NCBI GenBank assembly: GCA_964595625.1
Contig: CAZQQU010000015.1
Span: forward strand, 1 to 35,856
Direction: 5' to 3'
From: CAZQQU01 sp964595625
GTDB taxonomy: Bacteria; Bacteroidota; Bacteroidia; Flavobacteriales; Flavobacteriaceae
DNA: 35,856 nt
In this document: in pieces, positions 1-7,167 of the stretch
Numbering within the stretch: position 1 is the first letter of the stretch
Layout of the letters: each line of letters starts with the position of its first letter
The notes under the pieces: model-generated
What the model was told of the DNA's origin: nothing
Seen by the model: only the letters and a program-made list of their open reading frames with translations
Database searches by the model: none
Program-made: the position numbers and the translations under genes

Positions 1-960
1 AGTTATATTACAGACAAGGCAGGTGTGGTAAGCCAGCATATGGAGTATTTACCTTTTGGTGAACTCCTTGTTGACGAACACCTAAACAGCCATAACTCGC
101 CGTTTAAGTTCTCGGCTAAAGAATTTGACAGTGAGACAGGTATGTATTATTTTGGTGCAAGATATTATGAGCCTAAATGGAGCATTTGGATATCTGTTGA
201 CCCTGCAAAAGAACTATACCCAAGCCATAGTCCATACAACTATACCGCTAACAACCCGATAAACAATTATGACCCAAATGGTAAATGGTGGTTTAGTAAA
301 AATGCTGGAAACAGGTCAGCAAGAGACCCTAATTCAGGTCGAATGTACAGAGTGCCGGGAGCTTCACAATACTCTGTCAAAATGTCCAGTGTCAGAAATG
401 TATATGCCAAGCAAAATTCTTGGGGGTCTTATCTTCCAGGCATAGGAACTATACTTAATGCTTCGGCAATGGCTCAAAAAATGGAGGACCCAACTATGAA
501 ATTAGACGGAGGAGATTATGCTTCCCTTATTTTAGGGGGGTACTTCAAGGGAACAAGAAAGCTAATTAAGGCTGCGGGAGCATACGAAGGCGGGGCGAAA
601 ATTGCATTAAAGTTATCGGAAGAATTTACAACCTTAGCCACAAATATTGCTTCTTCCCCCGAATTAAAAGAGTCTTGGATTGAATTAGCCGTAATGGAAC
701 ATTTTGCAGGAGAAACAAGTTCCGGAGGCAATGCAATTGGCACATTGACGGGTGCAGGTGAGGACAGTTATACGACCATATTCAACTTTAATGAAGATTT
801 TGTGTCAGAATTACAAGGTATTTATGGGGGTGAATTTGACGCATTAAACAATACATCAGGGATGAACAGAGATAGCTATATAGACAATAAAGTGGAGAGC
901 CATTTACAACAAATGTTCGAGGATAAGAAAACTGAATTGATGAAAAAAATAGACGACTAA
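1..960 (+). CDS. Rhs-repeat protein, 3' end, with unknown C-terminal toxin-like domain (5' partial)
   Basis: This is the C-terminal end of an Rhs/YD-repeat protein. The frame is open from base 1 (reading SYITDKAGVVSQHMEY), so the true start lies outside the window and the GTG at 25 is only an internal codon. The conserved Rhs core is visible: YLPFGELL, then GMYYFGARYYEPKWSIW, SVDP, and NPINNYDPNGKWW. Past the DPNG boundary about 220 residues follow that differ from the neighbouring rhs module. This is the usual position of a polymorphic toxin tip. The tip has a hydrophobic stretch (LPGIGTILNASAMA) and a charged C-terminal helix (MFEDKKTELMKKIDD). I recognise no catalytic motif in it, so its activity is unknown. 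In this family the core encapsulates the tip and variable tips are delivered in competition. That role is inferred here. Confidence 0.85.
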   Translation, partial: SYITDKAGVVSQHMEYLPFGELLVDEHLNSHNSPFKFSAKEFDSETGMYYFGARYYEPKWSIWISVDPAKELYPSHSPYNYTANNPINNYDPNGKWWFSKNAGNRSARDPNSGRMYRVPGASQYSVKMSSVRNVYAKQNSWGSYLPGIGTILNASAMAQKMEDPTMKLDGGDYASLILGGYFKGTRKLIKAAGAYEGGAKIALKLSEEFTTLATNIASSPELKESWIELAVMEHFAGETSSGGNAIGTLTGAGEDSYTTIFNFNEDFVSELQGIYGGEFDALNNTSGMNRDSYIDNKVESHLQQMFEDKKTELMKKIDD

Positions 961-966
961 GGGATT

Positions 967-1095
967 ATGAATGAAAACAAAAAAAAGAAGACATATGATT
1001 TTTGGGAACTATTGACCGATATAAGATTTATTGCGGCAATAATCGTAGCAATTTTAGCTCTGTTATATAAGTTGGGTATCCTTGCCCCTTCATAA
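967..1095 (+). CDS. Small single-span membrane peptide, possible partner of the upstream Rhs tip
   Basis: This 42-codon reading frame starts 6 bases after the rhs stop. It has a lysine-rich N-terminus (MNENKKKKTYDFWELL), a single hydrophobic segment (about residues 20-38, FIAAIIVAILALLYKLGIL) and a TAA stop 12 bases before a strong hairpin terminator. The layout (tight spacing, own terminator) makes it a plausible last gene of the rhs transcript. Small genes at this position are often immunity genes, but 42 residues with one transmembrane helix is short for that, and no family is recognised. It could also be an unexpressed frame. Confidence 0.5.
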   Translation: MNENKKKKTYDFWELLTDIRFIAAIIVAILALLYKLGILAPS

Positions 1096-1107
1096 AAGTT
1101 TTAGTTC

Positions 1108-1135
1108 AAACCGCCACTTTTCGGCGGTTTTTTTG
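1108..1135 (+). terminator. Rho-independent terminator after the first rhs module
   Basis: An 8-bp perfect stem (AAACCGCC at 1108-1115 paired with GGCGGTTT at 1123-1130) has a 7-base loop and runs into a T tract. It ends the rhs and small-peptide transcript. Confidence 0.85.
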
Positions 1136-1244
1136 TGTCCGTAAGTGGTCAAACAGGCAGTAAAATCAAAAAGTTATTAACAACGCTCCAAATCACCGCC
1201 ACGCCCCCACCGTAGAAAGTAATGTTACAAGTATAGGAAATAAT

Positions 1245-2168
1245 GTGCCCGTGTACACAGACAAGTATTTTTTCCATCCTGACCACTTGGGCAGCTCAAA
1301 TTATATCACTAACTTAGCCGGTACGGTCTCACAACATATTGAATACCTGCCATTCGGTGAGTTGCTCGTGGATGAGCATTTAAACTCGCACAATTCGCCG
1401 TTTAAGTTTAACGCCAAAGAGCTTGACCCGGAGACGGGGAACTACTACTATGGAGCAAGGTATTATGACCCGAAGTGGTCGATTTGGTTGAGTGTTGACC
1501 CGCTTGCCGAGAAATATTCGAACATCTCTCCTTATGCCTATGTAGCTAATAATCCCATACGTTACATCGATCCAGATGGAAAACGCATTGTTGATTCAAA
1601 TGGTAATGAAGTTAAAGTATCCACCAGTACAGATAAAAATGGGAAAAGACAAGCTTCTTATTCATTTGCTGAAGGAACTAAAAAAAGTGTGATACGGAAA
1701 TTTAATAGAAATGGAGGTAGAATTATCAACTCTATGGTAAACTCTGATAAGGGTTTGGAAATGGTTAATAAAGCTGTTGAGTCAAAAGATAATATTCATT
1801 TTAATATTTCAGATTTGACAAAATCTGACAGATTAGGTGAGACTTCTGTGAAATCATCAAATTATGCTGTTGAAAATGGTGAAGTAACGTTAGTAAACAA
1901 AGATATAGAAGTAACTGTTTTCTTAGGATCAATAAGTAATGCTTTAGATGAGAACAATACAGCTGTTAATGCACTTGGAGAGTCTTATCAAGAGTTATGG
2001 AAAGATCTTAATTTTAATGATATAATTGGGGGTGTAGGTGGACACGAAATTCATCACGCTCTTAATGATATGGACAAGAATTATCGAGTAAATCCAGAAG
2101 AACATAAGCCTGCTATAGAAGTAGAAAAGCAGATATATCAAGAATTAAGGGATGCAAAAAATGAATAA
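1245..2168 (+). CDS. Orphan Rhs core fragment with C-terminal HExxH (zincin-like) toxin candidate
   Basis: Residues 1-105 are an Rhs core segment (FHPDHLGSSNYIT, YLPFGELLVDEHLNSHNSP, GARYYDPKWSIW, NPIRYIDPDGK), closely matching the end of the upstream rhs gene. After IDPDGK comes an unrelated 200-residue tip with GGVGGHEIHHALND (H267, E268, H271), an HExxH zinc-peptidase signature. Glutamates about 20 residues downstream (EVEK, residues 292-294) could be the third ligand, as in gluzincins. The start is uncertain: the frame is open from 1164 (encoding more core, VESNVTSIGNN) but has no ATG, so GTG 1245 is only the first plausible start. The segment looks like a displaced rhs-CT cassette rather than a full gene. 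A proteolytic toxin activity is inferred from the motif alone. Confidence 0.75.
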   Translation: MPVYTDKYFFHPDHLGSSNYITNLAGTVSQHIEYLPFGELLVDEHLNSHNSPFKFNAKELDPETGNYYYGARYYDPKWSIWLSVDPLAEKYSNISPYAYVANNPIRYIDPDGKRIVDSNGNEVKVSTSTDKNGKRQASYSFAEGTKKSVIRKFNRNGGRIINSMVNSDKGLEMVNKAVESKDNIHFNISDLTKSDRLGETSVKSSNYAVENGEVTLVNKDIEVTVFLGSISNALDENNTAVNALGESYQELWKDLNFNDIIGGVGGHEIHHALNDMDKNYRVNPEEHKPAIEVEKQIYQELRDAKNE

Positions 2169-2565
2169 AATACAATTTTTATTTCTACTCATATGCTTAT
2201 TTTTCTTAAGCCATAATAGTGTATTTAGTCAGTCTGAAATTACAGGTGCTATTTTTACAGACTCAGTTATGGACAAATCTTTAGCGAATGTAAAAATTAA
2301 ATTTTATGCTTCTGATGGTAGGGTTTTGGGTCAAGTAAAAACAGATACATACGGAAAATTCTATTTTCCTATAACTAATAATAAAAAAATAAATACAATT
2401 GTTTTTAAGAAGAAAGGATATTCATCAATCACGATTAATCCTTTCGAAACAACTTGTTCTAAATGTATTTATTACATAAAAGTTGTTTTGAATAAGAACT
2501 ATTCAATACACGATGAGAATTACAAGGGACCATCAAAGGTTGTATCAATTGAATATGAAATGTAA
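2161..2565 (+). CDS. Exported small beta-sandwich protein (carboxypeptidase-regulatory-like), candidate immunity protein
   Basis: ATG 2161 is preferred over ATG 2152 because it directly precedes a clean signal peptide (MNKIQFLFLLICLFFLSHNS, cleavage likely after VFSQ) and overlaps the rhs stop by only 8 bases. The mature part of about 110 residues (EITGAIFTDSVMDKSLANVKI, then DTYGKFYFPI and VFKKKGYSSI) resembles the CarboxypepD_reg-like / transthyretin-like beta-sandwich: 'tgaifdsvtgkplagvkv... tdsnGkf'. A CxxC pair lies at CSKC. Its position directly after the zincin tip, in an otherwise accessory region, makes a periplasmic immunity role plausible. That role is an inference. It could be an unrelated small exported protein. 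Confidence 0.7.
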   Translation: MNKIQFLFLLICLFFLSHNSVFSQSEITGAIFTDSVMDKSLANVKIKFYASDGRVLGQVKTDTYGKFYFPITNNKKINTIVFKKKGYSSITINPFETTCSKCIYYIKVVLNKNYSIHDENYKGPSKVVSIEYEM

Positions 2566-2607
2566 ACAACAAGGTAGCGTTCCACATTTGGTGTTATCGA
2601 AAAAAAT

Positions 2608-2640
2608 AAACCGCTTCATTTTTTGAGGCGGTTTTTGTTT
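2608..2640 (+). terminator. Terminator after the orphan rhs cassette
   Basis: An 11-bp stem with one G-U pair (AAACCGCTTCA at 2608-2618 with TGAGGCGGTTT at 2624-2634) is followed by TTGTTTTT. Its outer half is the same AAACCGC/GCGGTTT sequence as the terminator at 1108. Confidence 0.8.
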
Positions 2641-2753
2641 TTATAACTCTAACGCATTAGAGAGCGTTTTCTTTAGCTTTAGATTGTAAATAGCCCTGCT
2701 CCTTCCACAATCATTTTATAAAAAACACTTCCTTATAAGGGAATATATTGAAA

Positions 2754-2787
2754 ACGAGCGATATACAAATCGCTCGTCTTTGTTTTT
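2754..2787 (+). terminator. Orphan hairpin terminator
   Basis: A perfect 9-bp stem (ACGAGCGAT at 2754-2762 with ATCGCTCGT at 2769-2777) has a 6-base loop and then CTTTGTTTTT. No gene is seen between the previous terminator and this one (2641-2753 holds only a weak CTCTAA/TTAGAG hairpin at 2647-2662). It may be the surviving end of a lost cassette. Confidence 0.65.
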
Positions 2788-2846
2788 AACCAAGTCAAAA
2801 AATAATCTTTAAAGTCCTTTTAAAGTTTTCTGCTTTTATATTCTTA

Positions 2847-3194
2847 TTATTTGATTTCATCTTCTTTTAAACATATTCTACATTTATTTTGTTGGTTTTG
2901 GGCTGTTCTCAGGGCTTTTTGTTGTCTAAAATGTGTAGTAAGCCTACTGAAATCGTGAGAAACACCGCTGTAAGATTCTTCGGGAGTATTACCGGCAAGT
3001 GCTAATTGCGGGCGTATGTGGTTGTAGGTATAAACGGCTTGTGCTAATGTAGAAGTCAACTGTTTTCGGCTGGCAAGGTTTTCAGGTAATAAAAACTGGT
3101 GTTTGATGACTTTGTTAAAAGCTTCTATGGCAGAGTTAGAAAAAACGATGTCCTTTTGTGCAATGATATGTTTTATGGGGATAGTTTTATAATT
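2847..3194 (-). mobile_element. IS3-type transposase (OrfB, rve domain) C-terminal remnant
   Basis: Read on the minus strand, 116 codons encode the end of an IS3-family DDE integrase: KTIPIKHIIAQKDIVFSNS, then AIEAFNKVIKHQFLLP (the E of the DDE triad lies in AIEAFNK), then YTYNHIRPQLALAGNTPEES, the usual YNxxRPH-type tail. The N-terminal part with the first two catalytic aspartates is missing, as is any OrfA. Sequence 5' of the fragment loses similarity in a stretch of low-complexity C and G runs. No terminal inverted repeats or target duplication could be identified. It is a dead fragment marking past IS activity in the rhs region. Confidence 0.8.
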
Positions 3195-3248
3195 CCCCCC
3201 AATGTTAGGACAGAAATAATTAAAAATTAAATGATATGATGATGTTGA

Positions 3249-3518
3249 AAGAGGGGGGGCTGGGGGAGACTCATAACTCCCTCAAAATGTTGGGAACATG
3301 GCGATGAACCTGATATCGGTAGCCAATGGATAAACAAAACCTATGTGTACTTAAAATATATGGATACTGAGGTTGTAGACACTATCATATTAAGAGACAG
3401 TACTTATTATCCCGAATTCAGGTATTTTGATTTATTCTTAAACGGAGAAAAAATAGAATACACGATGGCTCCTAACCAAATAGAATGGCTTATTTCTCTT
3501 ACCAAAGACGAGTTTTAA
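3249..3518 (+). pseudogene. 3' remnant of an unidentified small gene
   Basis: The frame is open from 3249 to the TAA at 3516-3518 but has no good start. The first 50 bases are G-rich low-complexity sequence. From about 3297 the translation looks like real protein (HGDEPDIGSQWINKTYVYLK, later YPEFRYFDLFLNGEKIEYT and NQIEWLISLTKDEF) and is followed by a terminator. An ATG at 3360 would give 52 residues. I do not recognise the family. The size, acidic character and place in an rhs toxin region fit the end of an immunity-type gene truncated by the neighbouring IS debris. That reading is inference. Confidence 0.45.
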
Positions 3519-3545
3519 CTAAAAGAAAATAAAAACAATAAAATT

Positions 3546-3582
3546 ACCCCGATGTACAATAGTATTTCGGGGTTTGTTTTGT
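3546..3582 (+). terminator. Terminator after the gene remnant
   Basis: The stem ACCCCGA (3546-3552) pairs with TCGGGGT (3567-3573) over a 14-base loop, followed by TTGTTTTGTT. It lies 28 bases after the stop at 3518, which supports that remnant having once been a transcribed gene. Confidence 0.7.
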
Positions 3583-3653
3583 TATTTTAGCGTATTAAAT
3601 TAATTCCGCATCCAAAATTGAATTGTATTTAGCTTCACCGACCAAGGGCTGTC

Positions 3654-4349
3654 ATGACACCTGTTTTTAAACATAAAATCACCGATGTATTTTTTGACTT
3701 AGATCACACCTTGTGGGATTTTGAGAAAAATTCAAAACTGGCGTTTCAAAAGCTTTTTGAGGAATTTGAGATTCAAGTTTCCTTGGAAATGTTTTTAAAA
3801 TACTACGAACCAATCAATTTACAGTACTGGAAACTGTATCGCGAAGATCAGATCAGCAAAGAGAATATGCGCCGTCTGCGACTCCTTGATGCCTTTGCAC
3901 TATTAAACCACCAGCTTCCCGAGGACTTAATTGACGCCTTAGCAGAAAAATACATCGATTACCTACCCCAAAACAACCACTTACTCCCGGGTGCTGTGGA
4001 AATTCTCGAACACCTCAAACCCCATTACCGACTTCACATTATTACGAACGGATTTGAAGTAGTTCAGCATCGAAAACTCACTCAGTCAGGTATTATCCAT
4101 TATTTTAACACGATTACTCATTCGGAAAGTGCCGGGGTTAAAAAACCGCATCCTGGTATTTTTCATCATGCACTTCAACTCGCGCAAACCACTCCCCAAC
4201 AGAGTGTGATGATTGGGGATAATCTCGAAGCCGATATACTCACCGCCCAAAAGTTGGGTTTTTATACCATCCATGTTCATTCCCAAAATTCTATTACAAA
4301 TCACCCTACCTCCCTGCCCTTTCTGACACAAATCAAACAACTCCTCTAA
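3654..4349 (+). CDS. yjjG: YjjG-family HAD phosphatase (non-canonical nucleotide 5'-nucleotidase type)
   Basis: The protein is a 231-residue cytosolic HAD-superfamily hydrolase. Motif I is FFDLDHTLWDF with nucleophile D15 and acid/base D17. Motif II is ITNGF. The motif III lysine is in KKPHPGIF, and motif IV is IGDNLEADI. The FDLDHTLWDF start, helical cap and length match the YjjG/YfnB group, which dephosphorylates non-canonical pyrimidine nucleotides. Substrate assignment for a single HAD protein from sequence is only tentative. ATG 3654 leaves ten residues before the catalytic strand, as expected. It is the first chromosomal-type gene after the rhs region and is separated from the next gene by 45 bases. 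Confidence 0.85.
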   Translation: MTPVFKHKITDVFFDLDHTLWDFEKNSKLAFQKLFEEFEIQVSLEMFLKYYEPINLQYWKLYREDQISKENMRRLRLLDAFALLNHQLPEDLIDALAEKYIDYLPQNNHLLPGAVEILEHLKPHYRLHIITNGFEVVQHRKLTQSGIIHYFNTITHSESAGVKKPHPGIFHHALQLAQTTPQQSVMIGDNLEADILTAQKLGFYTIHVHSQNSITNHPTSLPFLTQIKQLL

Positions 4350-4394
4350 GCAATACAACCCTAGTTTTTTCGTTCTATAATAAATGCTTCCCCT

Positions 4395-4937
4395 ATGAAA
4401 AAGAAACTGATAATAAGCGGTTTACTGCTTGGTGTTTGTGCTGCTTGTATAAGAGATACTGACTTTGATCAGGTGGAAGATTTTGTATGGCAACCTATTT
4501 CGGAGGTCAATTTTATCTATACCACCCTACATTTCGGGCAATTGGATACCCTGCCGGGAAATTCGGACTTACTGACCGTTGTTGATACTACCGAAATTCG
4601 CTTTTTGGATGAAAATTTTATGCAGGAAAGCCTTCGCCGGGTGGATTTTTACTTCAAAACAACCAACGGTTTTACACTTCCATTTATAGCCCATTTTGAA
4701 TTTTTATCCAAAGAAAATCAAGCCTTTTACGAATTCTCATTGGATATCCCTCCGGGAGACCCTGAAAATCCCGTCGTTAGTGAACACACCAAAACCATAT
4801 TGGGAGAAGATATAGCTCTTTTTACCCAAAACGATAAGGTGGTTTTGTCGTTTACCACCCCAGCCCCTCAAGATTCCATTCCCGGAACGCTCAACCTACA
4901 ATCCAAAGCCACTTTTTACATCGAATACACACCCTGA
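4395..4937 (+). CDS. Putative lipoprotein, first gene of a DUF5723 envelope operon
   Basis: The product is a 180-residue exported protein with a short basic N-terminus and hydrophobic core (MKKKLIISGLLLGVCAAC). The AAC forms a plausible but non-canonical lipobox with Cys18. The following residues are acidic (IRDTDFDQVEDF), a pattern associated with surface export of Bacteroidota lipoproteins. The mature region reads as beta-rich (e.g. LRRVDFYFKTTNGF, KATFYIEY) with no recognised domain. The stop overlaps the next start (TGATG at 4935-4939), so it is translationally coupled to the outer-membrane protein that follows. Function unknown. The coupling suggests the two products work together in the outer membrane. 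Confidence 0.75.
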   Translation: MKKKLIISGLLLGVCAACIRDTDFDQVEDFVWQPISEVNFIYTTLHFGQLDTLPGNSDLLTVVDTTEIRFLDENFMQESLRRVDFYFKTTNGFTLPFIAHFEFLSKENQAFYEFSLDIPPGDPENPVVSEHTKTILGEDIALFTQNDKVVLSFTTPAPQDSIPGTLNLQSKATFYIEYTP

Positions 4938-6349
4938 TGCAGCTGAAATTAGTCGTCATACTATTTTTTTGTGGGATTTTGTGCTTTTCGCAGAACAAAC
5001 CCCTGCTCTATGGCCTGTCTGATGTGCCTCAATCGCTACTGGTTAACCCGGGAGGTAAAACTCCGTATTCAAAAGTGTATGGTATTCCGCTTTTTTCACA
5101 AATCCACCTGAATGTCGGGAGCTCCGGAGTTACGGTGTATGATATCTTTCAAGAATCAGATTACACCATCAACATCCATATCAGTCAAGCACTCAGCCAG
5201 ATGGATAACCGCGATTATTTTACCGCCACCCAGCAATTGGAGTTGCTCTACTACGGTTGGAAAAATAAAAACGATTACTTTTTTTCAGCCGGCATGTATC
5301 AAGAATTTGATTTTATTACCTATTTCCCTAAAGATTGGGCGGTATTGACCTGGGAAGGCAACCAAAATCATTTGAATCGCATTTTTGATCTAAATGAATT
5401 TAGTCTTTCTGCCGAAATGCTTACTGTTTTCCATGTGGGATTTAACAAGAAAATTAATGAAAAACTTACGTTAGGCGGACGTTTTAAAGTGTATTCTTCG
5501 ATGTTTCATATAAAAAGCACACAAAACCGAGGCACTTTTGTTACCACGCTGGGAGACGGTTCTCAAAACATATACAACCACTTACTCCAAAATGCCGATG
5601 TACAGTTACATACTTCCGGAATGGCCACGTTGATAGACAACGAAAACACCAGCGCTACCGAAGTGGCTCAAGCCATGTTGGGACGGGCATTTTTTGGAGG
5701 AAATTTAGGTGTTGGAATAGATTTAGGAGCTACTTATCAAATAAACGATAGCTGGGAACTTAGTGGAAGTGTATTGGATTTAGGACTGGTTTTTCATTCC
5801 AAAGACATTAAAAATTTTCGAGCTCACGGCAGCTATAACCTCACCGGAATCAATCTACTTTTCCCAGCTTTACAAGAAGGTGAGACTACCTACGAATACT
5901 ATCAAAATTTGGAAGACGAAATCAAAAACGAAATTCCTATCGATACGCTATACAACTCTTTTAGAACTTTTCGACCCCTAAAATTTTACGTCGGAATCAT
6001 CTATAAAAACGGTCGTTTTTTATCAGGTGATGACTGTAATTGTCTGGATATGGACTCCGGTATTTCCGAAAAACAAGCCTTTGGTGTACAGTTTTTTGGT
6101 ATCAATCGCCCTAAGAGATTGCATTATGCTGCTACTTTTTTTTACTACCGGCGACTGACCCCCTTTTTGGCGGTCAAGGCCAGTTATACCGTGGATGATT
6201 TTTCGTACTCCAATATCGGTTTGGCAGCAGTTACCGATATTGGAAAGTTTAATTTCTACGTGGCTGTTGATAATTTATTGAGCTATTCCCACCTCACAAA
6301 AGCAAATCTCGTATCTTTACAATTAGGTTTTAATTTAAAAATCGATTAA
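4937..6349 (+). CDS. DUF5723-type outer-membrane beta-barrel protein
   Basis: The protein has 470 residues, with signal peptide MQLKLVVILFFCGILCFSQ and an N-terminal pattern typical of this Bacteroidota family: LLYGLSDVPQSLLVNPGG, then YGIPLFSQIHLNVGSSG. Alternating amphipathic strands run to the end (LAAVTDIGKFNFYVAVDNLL, then VSLQLGFNLKI), consistent with a PorV/FadL-like outer-membrane barrel. The family has no established function that I know of. The start overlaps the stop of the lipoprotein gene and the next gene begins 3 bases after its stop, so all three form one operon. Confidence 0.75.
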   Translation: MQLKLVVILFFCGILCFSQNKPLLYGLSDVPQSLLVNPGGKTPYSKVYGIPLFSQIHLNVGSSGVTVYDIFQESDYTINIHISQALSQMDNRDYFTATQQLELLYYGWKNKNDYFFSAGMYQEFDFITYFPKDWAVLTWEGNQNHLNRIFDLNEFSLSAEMLTVFHVGFNKKINEKLTLGGRFKVYSSMFHIKSTQNRGTFVTTLGDGSQNIYNHLLQNADVQLHTSGMATLIDNENTSATEVAQAMLGRAFFGGNLGVGIDLGATYQINDSWELSGSVLDLGLVFHSKDIKNFRAHGSYNLTGINLLFPALQEGETTYEYYQNLEDEIKNEIPIDTLYNSFRTFRPLKFYVGIIYKNGRFLSGDDCNCLDMDSGISEKQAFGVQFFGINRPKRLHYAATFFYYRRLTPFLAVKASYTVDDFSYSNIGLAAVTDIGKFNFYVAVDNLLSYSHLTKANLVSLQLGFNLKID

Positions 6350-6352
6350 ATC

Positions 6353-7144
6353 ATGAAAATCATCGTCTGCCACTTACTACTTATTTTTACTTTGATTTCT
6401 GGTTATTCCCAAAAATCCTTAAACGAGTACTATTTTGTCCATGTACCTCGGCAGTTTGATTTTCAAACCAGTAAAGACCAATTTCGTTTAAATACCTTGT
6501 TGCGACATTTATTTAACACTAATGGTTTTAACGCTATTTATGATGAAGAGATGGGTGACTTACCCCGTTGTGAAGGAATATACAGTGACGTTATTCAAGA
6601 AAAAACAATTTTTACCACCAAATTATATATCGTTATTAAAGATTGTTTTAACAACGAAATCTTACGTTCGGAAGTGGGCCAAAGCAAAGAAAAAGACCTT
6701 ACTCAAAGCTATCCTGAGGCTCTTCTAAAAAGTTTTGAAAGTATCAAACGCCGAAACATTCAACAACAGGATCTTGCTGCTTTACGCCAAAAATCAAGCG
6801 ACCGACTCACTACAGAAACTACTGAAATAAAAAACCAATCCACTACTCAGACGATAAACCAGTTACAAAAATCGAGTGACTTGGCAGTGTATCAATTTGA
6901 AAATACCTATTATTTTTTGGAAAAAAAATCTGCCGATTTTATTTTGTATAAAAATCAACCCGGCACCGAACGAGCGACACAAGTGGGCTACTTGAGAAGC
7001 ACCTCCCGAAGTGGTATTTATTTATACGAAAGTCAAGGAAATAGTTATTTAGCTCATTTTGACGACAACAAAAATCTCATCATTGACGCCCCAGATGCTA
7101 CCGGAGCCCTTGTGCCCCATGTCTATCAATGGATAGAAGAATAA
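6353..7144 (+). CDS. Exported protein of unknown function, third gene of the DUF5723 operon
   Basis: The protein has 263 residues. The signal peptide MKIIVCHLLLIFTLISGYSQ is followed by a globular region beginning YYFVHVPRQFDFQ. An early segment (RLNTLLRHLFNTNGFNAIYD) resembles the 'fuzzy' N-terminal domain of periplasmic proteins that sit beside outer-membrane components. The middle is Gln/Thr-rich (TTETTEIKNQSTTQTINQLQ), probably a linker. The C-terminal 90 residues (AVYQFENTYYFLEKKSADFI to VYQWIEE) form a second beta-rich domain. No enzyme motif is seen. It starts 3 bases after the DUF5723 stop. Function not recognised. Confidence 0.7.
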   Translation: MKIIVCHLLLIFTLISGYSQKSLNEYYFVHVPRQFDFQTSKDQFRLNTLLRHLFNTNGFNAIYDEEMGDLPRCEGIYSDVIQEKTIFTTKLYIVIKDCFNNEILRSEVGQSKEKDLTQSYPEALLKSFESIKRRNIQQQDLAALRQKSSDRLTTETTEIKNQSTTQTINQLQKSSDLAVYQFENTYYFLEKKSADFILYKNQPGTERATQVGYLRSTSRSGIYLYESQGNSYLAHFDDNKNLIIDAPDATGALVPHVYQWIEE

Positions 7145-7167
7145 AGATTTACTAAATATTTACCGCT

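Noticed and set aside
3195..3300. IS end or attachment site suspected from C and G runs
   Set aside because: No inverted repeat pair or target duplication could be matched to the other end of the transposase fragment.
4086..4358. 90-codon minus-strand frame over the yjjG end
   Set aside because: Antisense to a well-conserved HAD gene, with no recognisable protein features.
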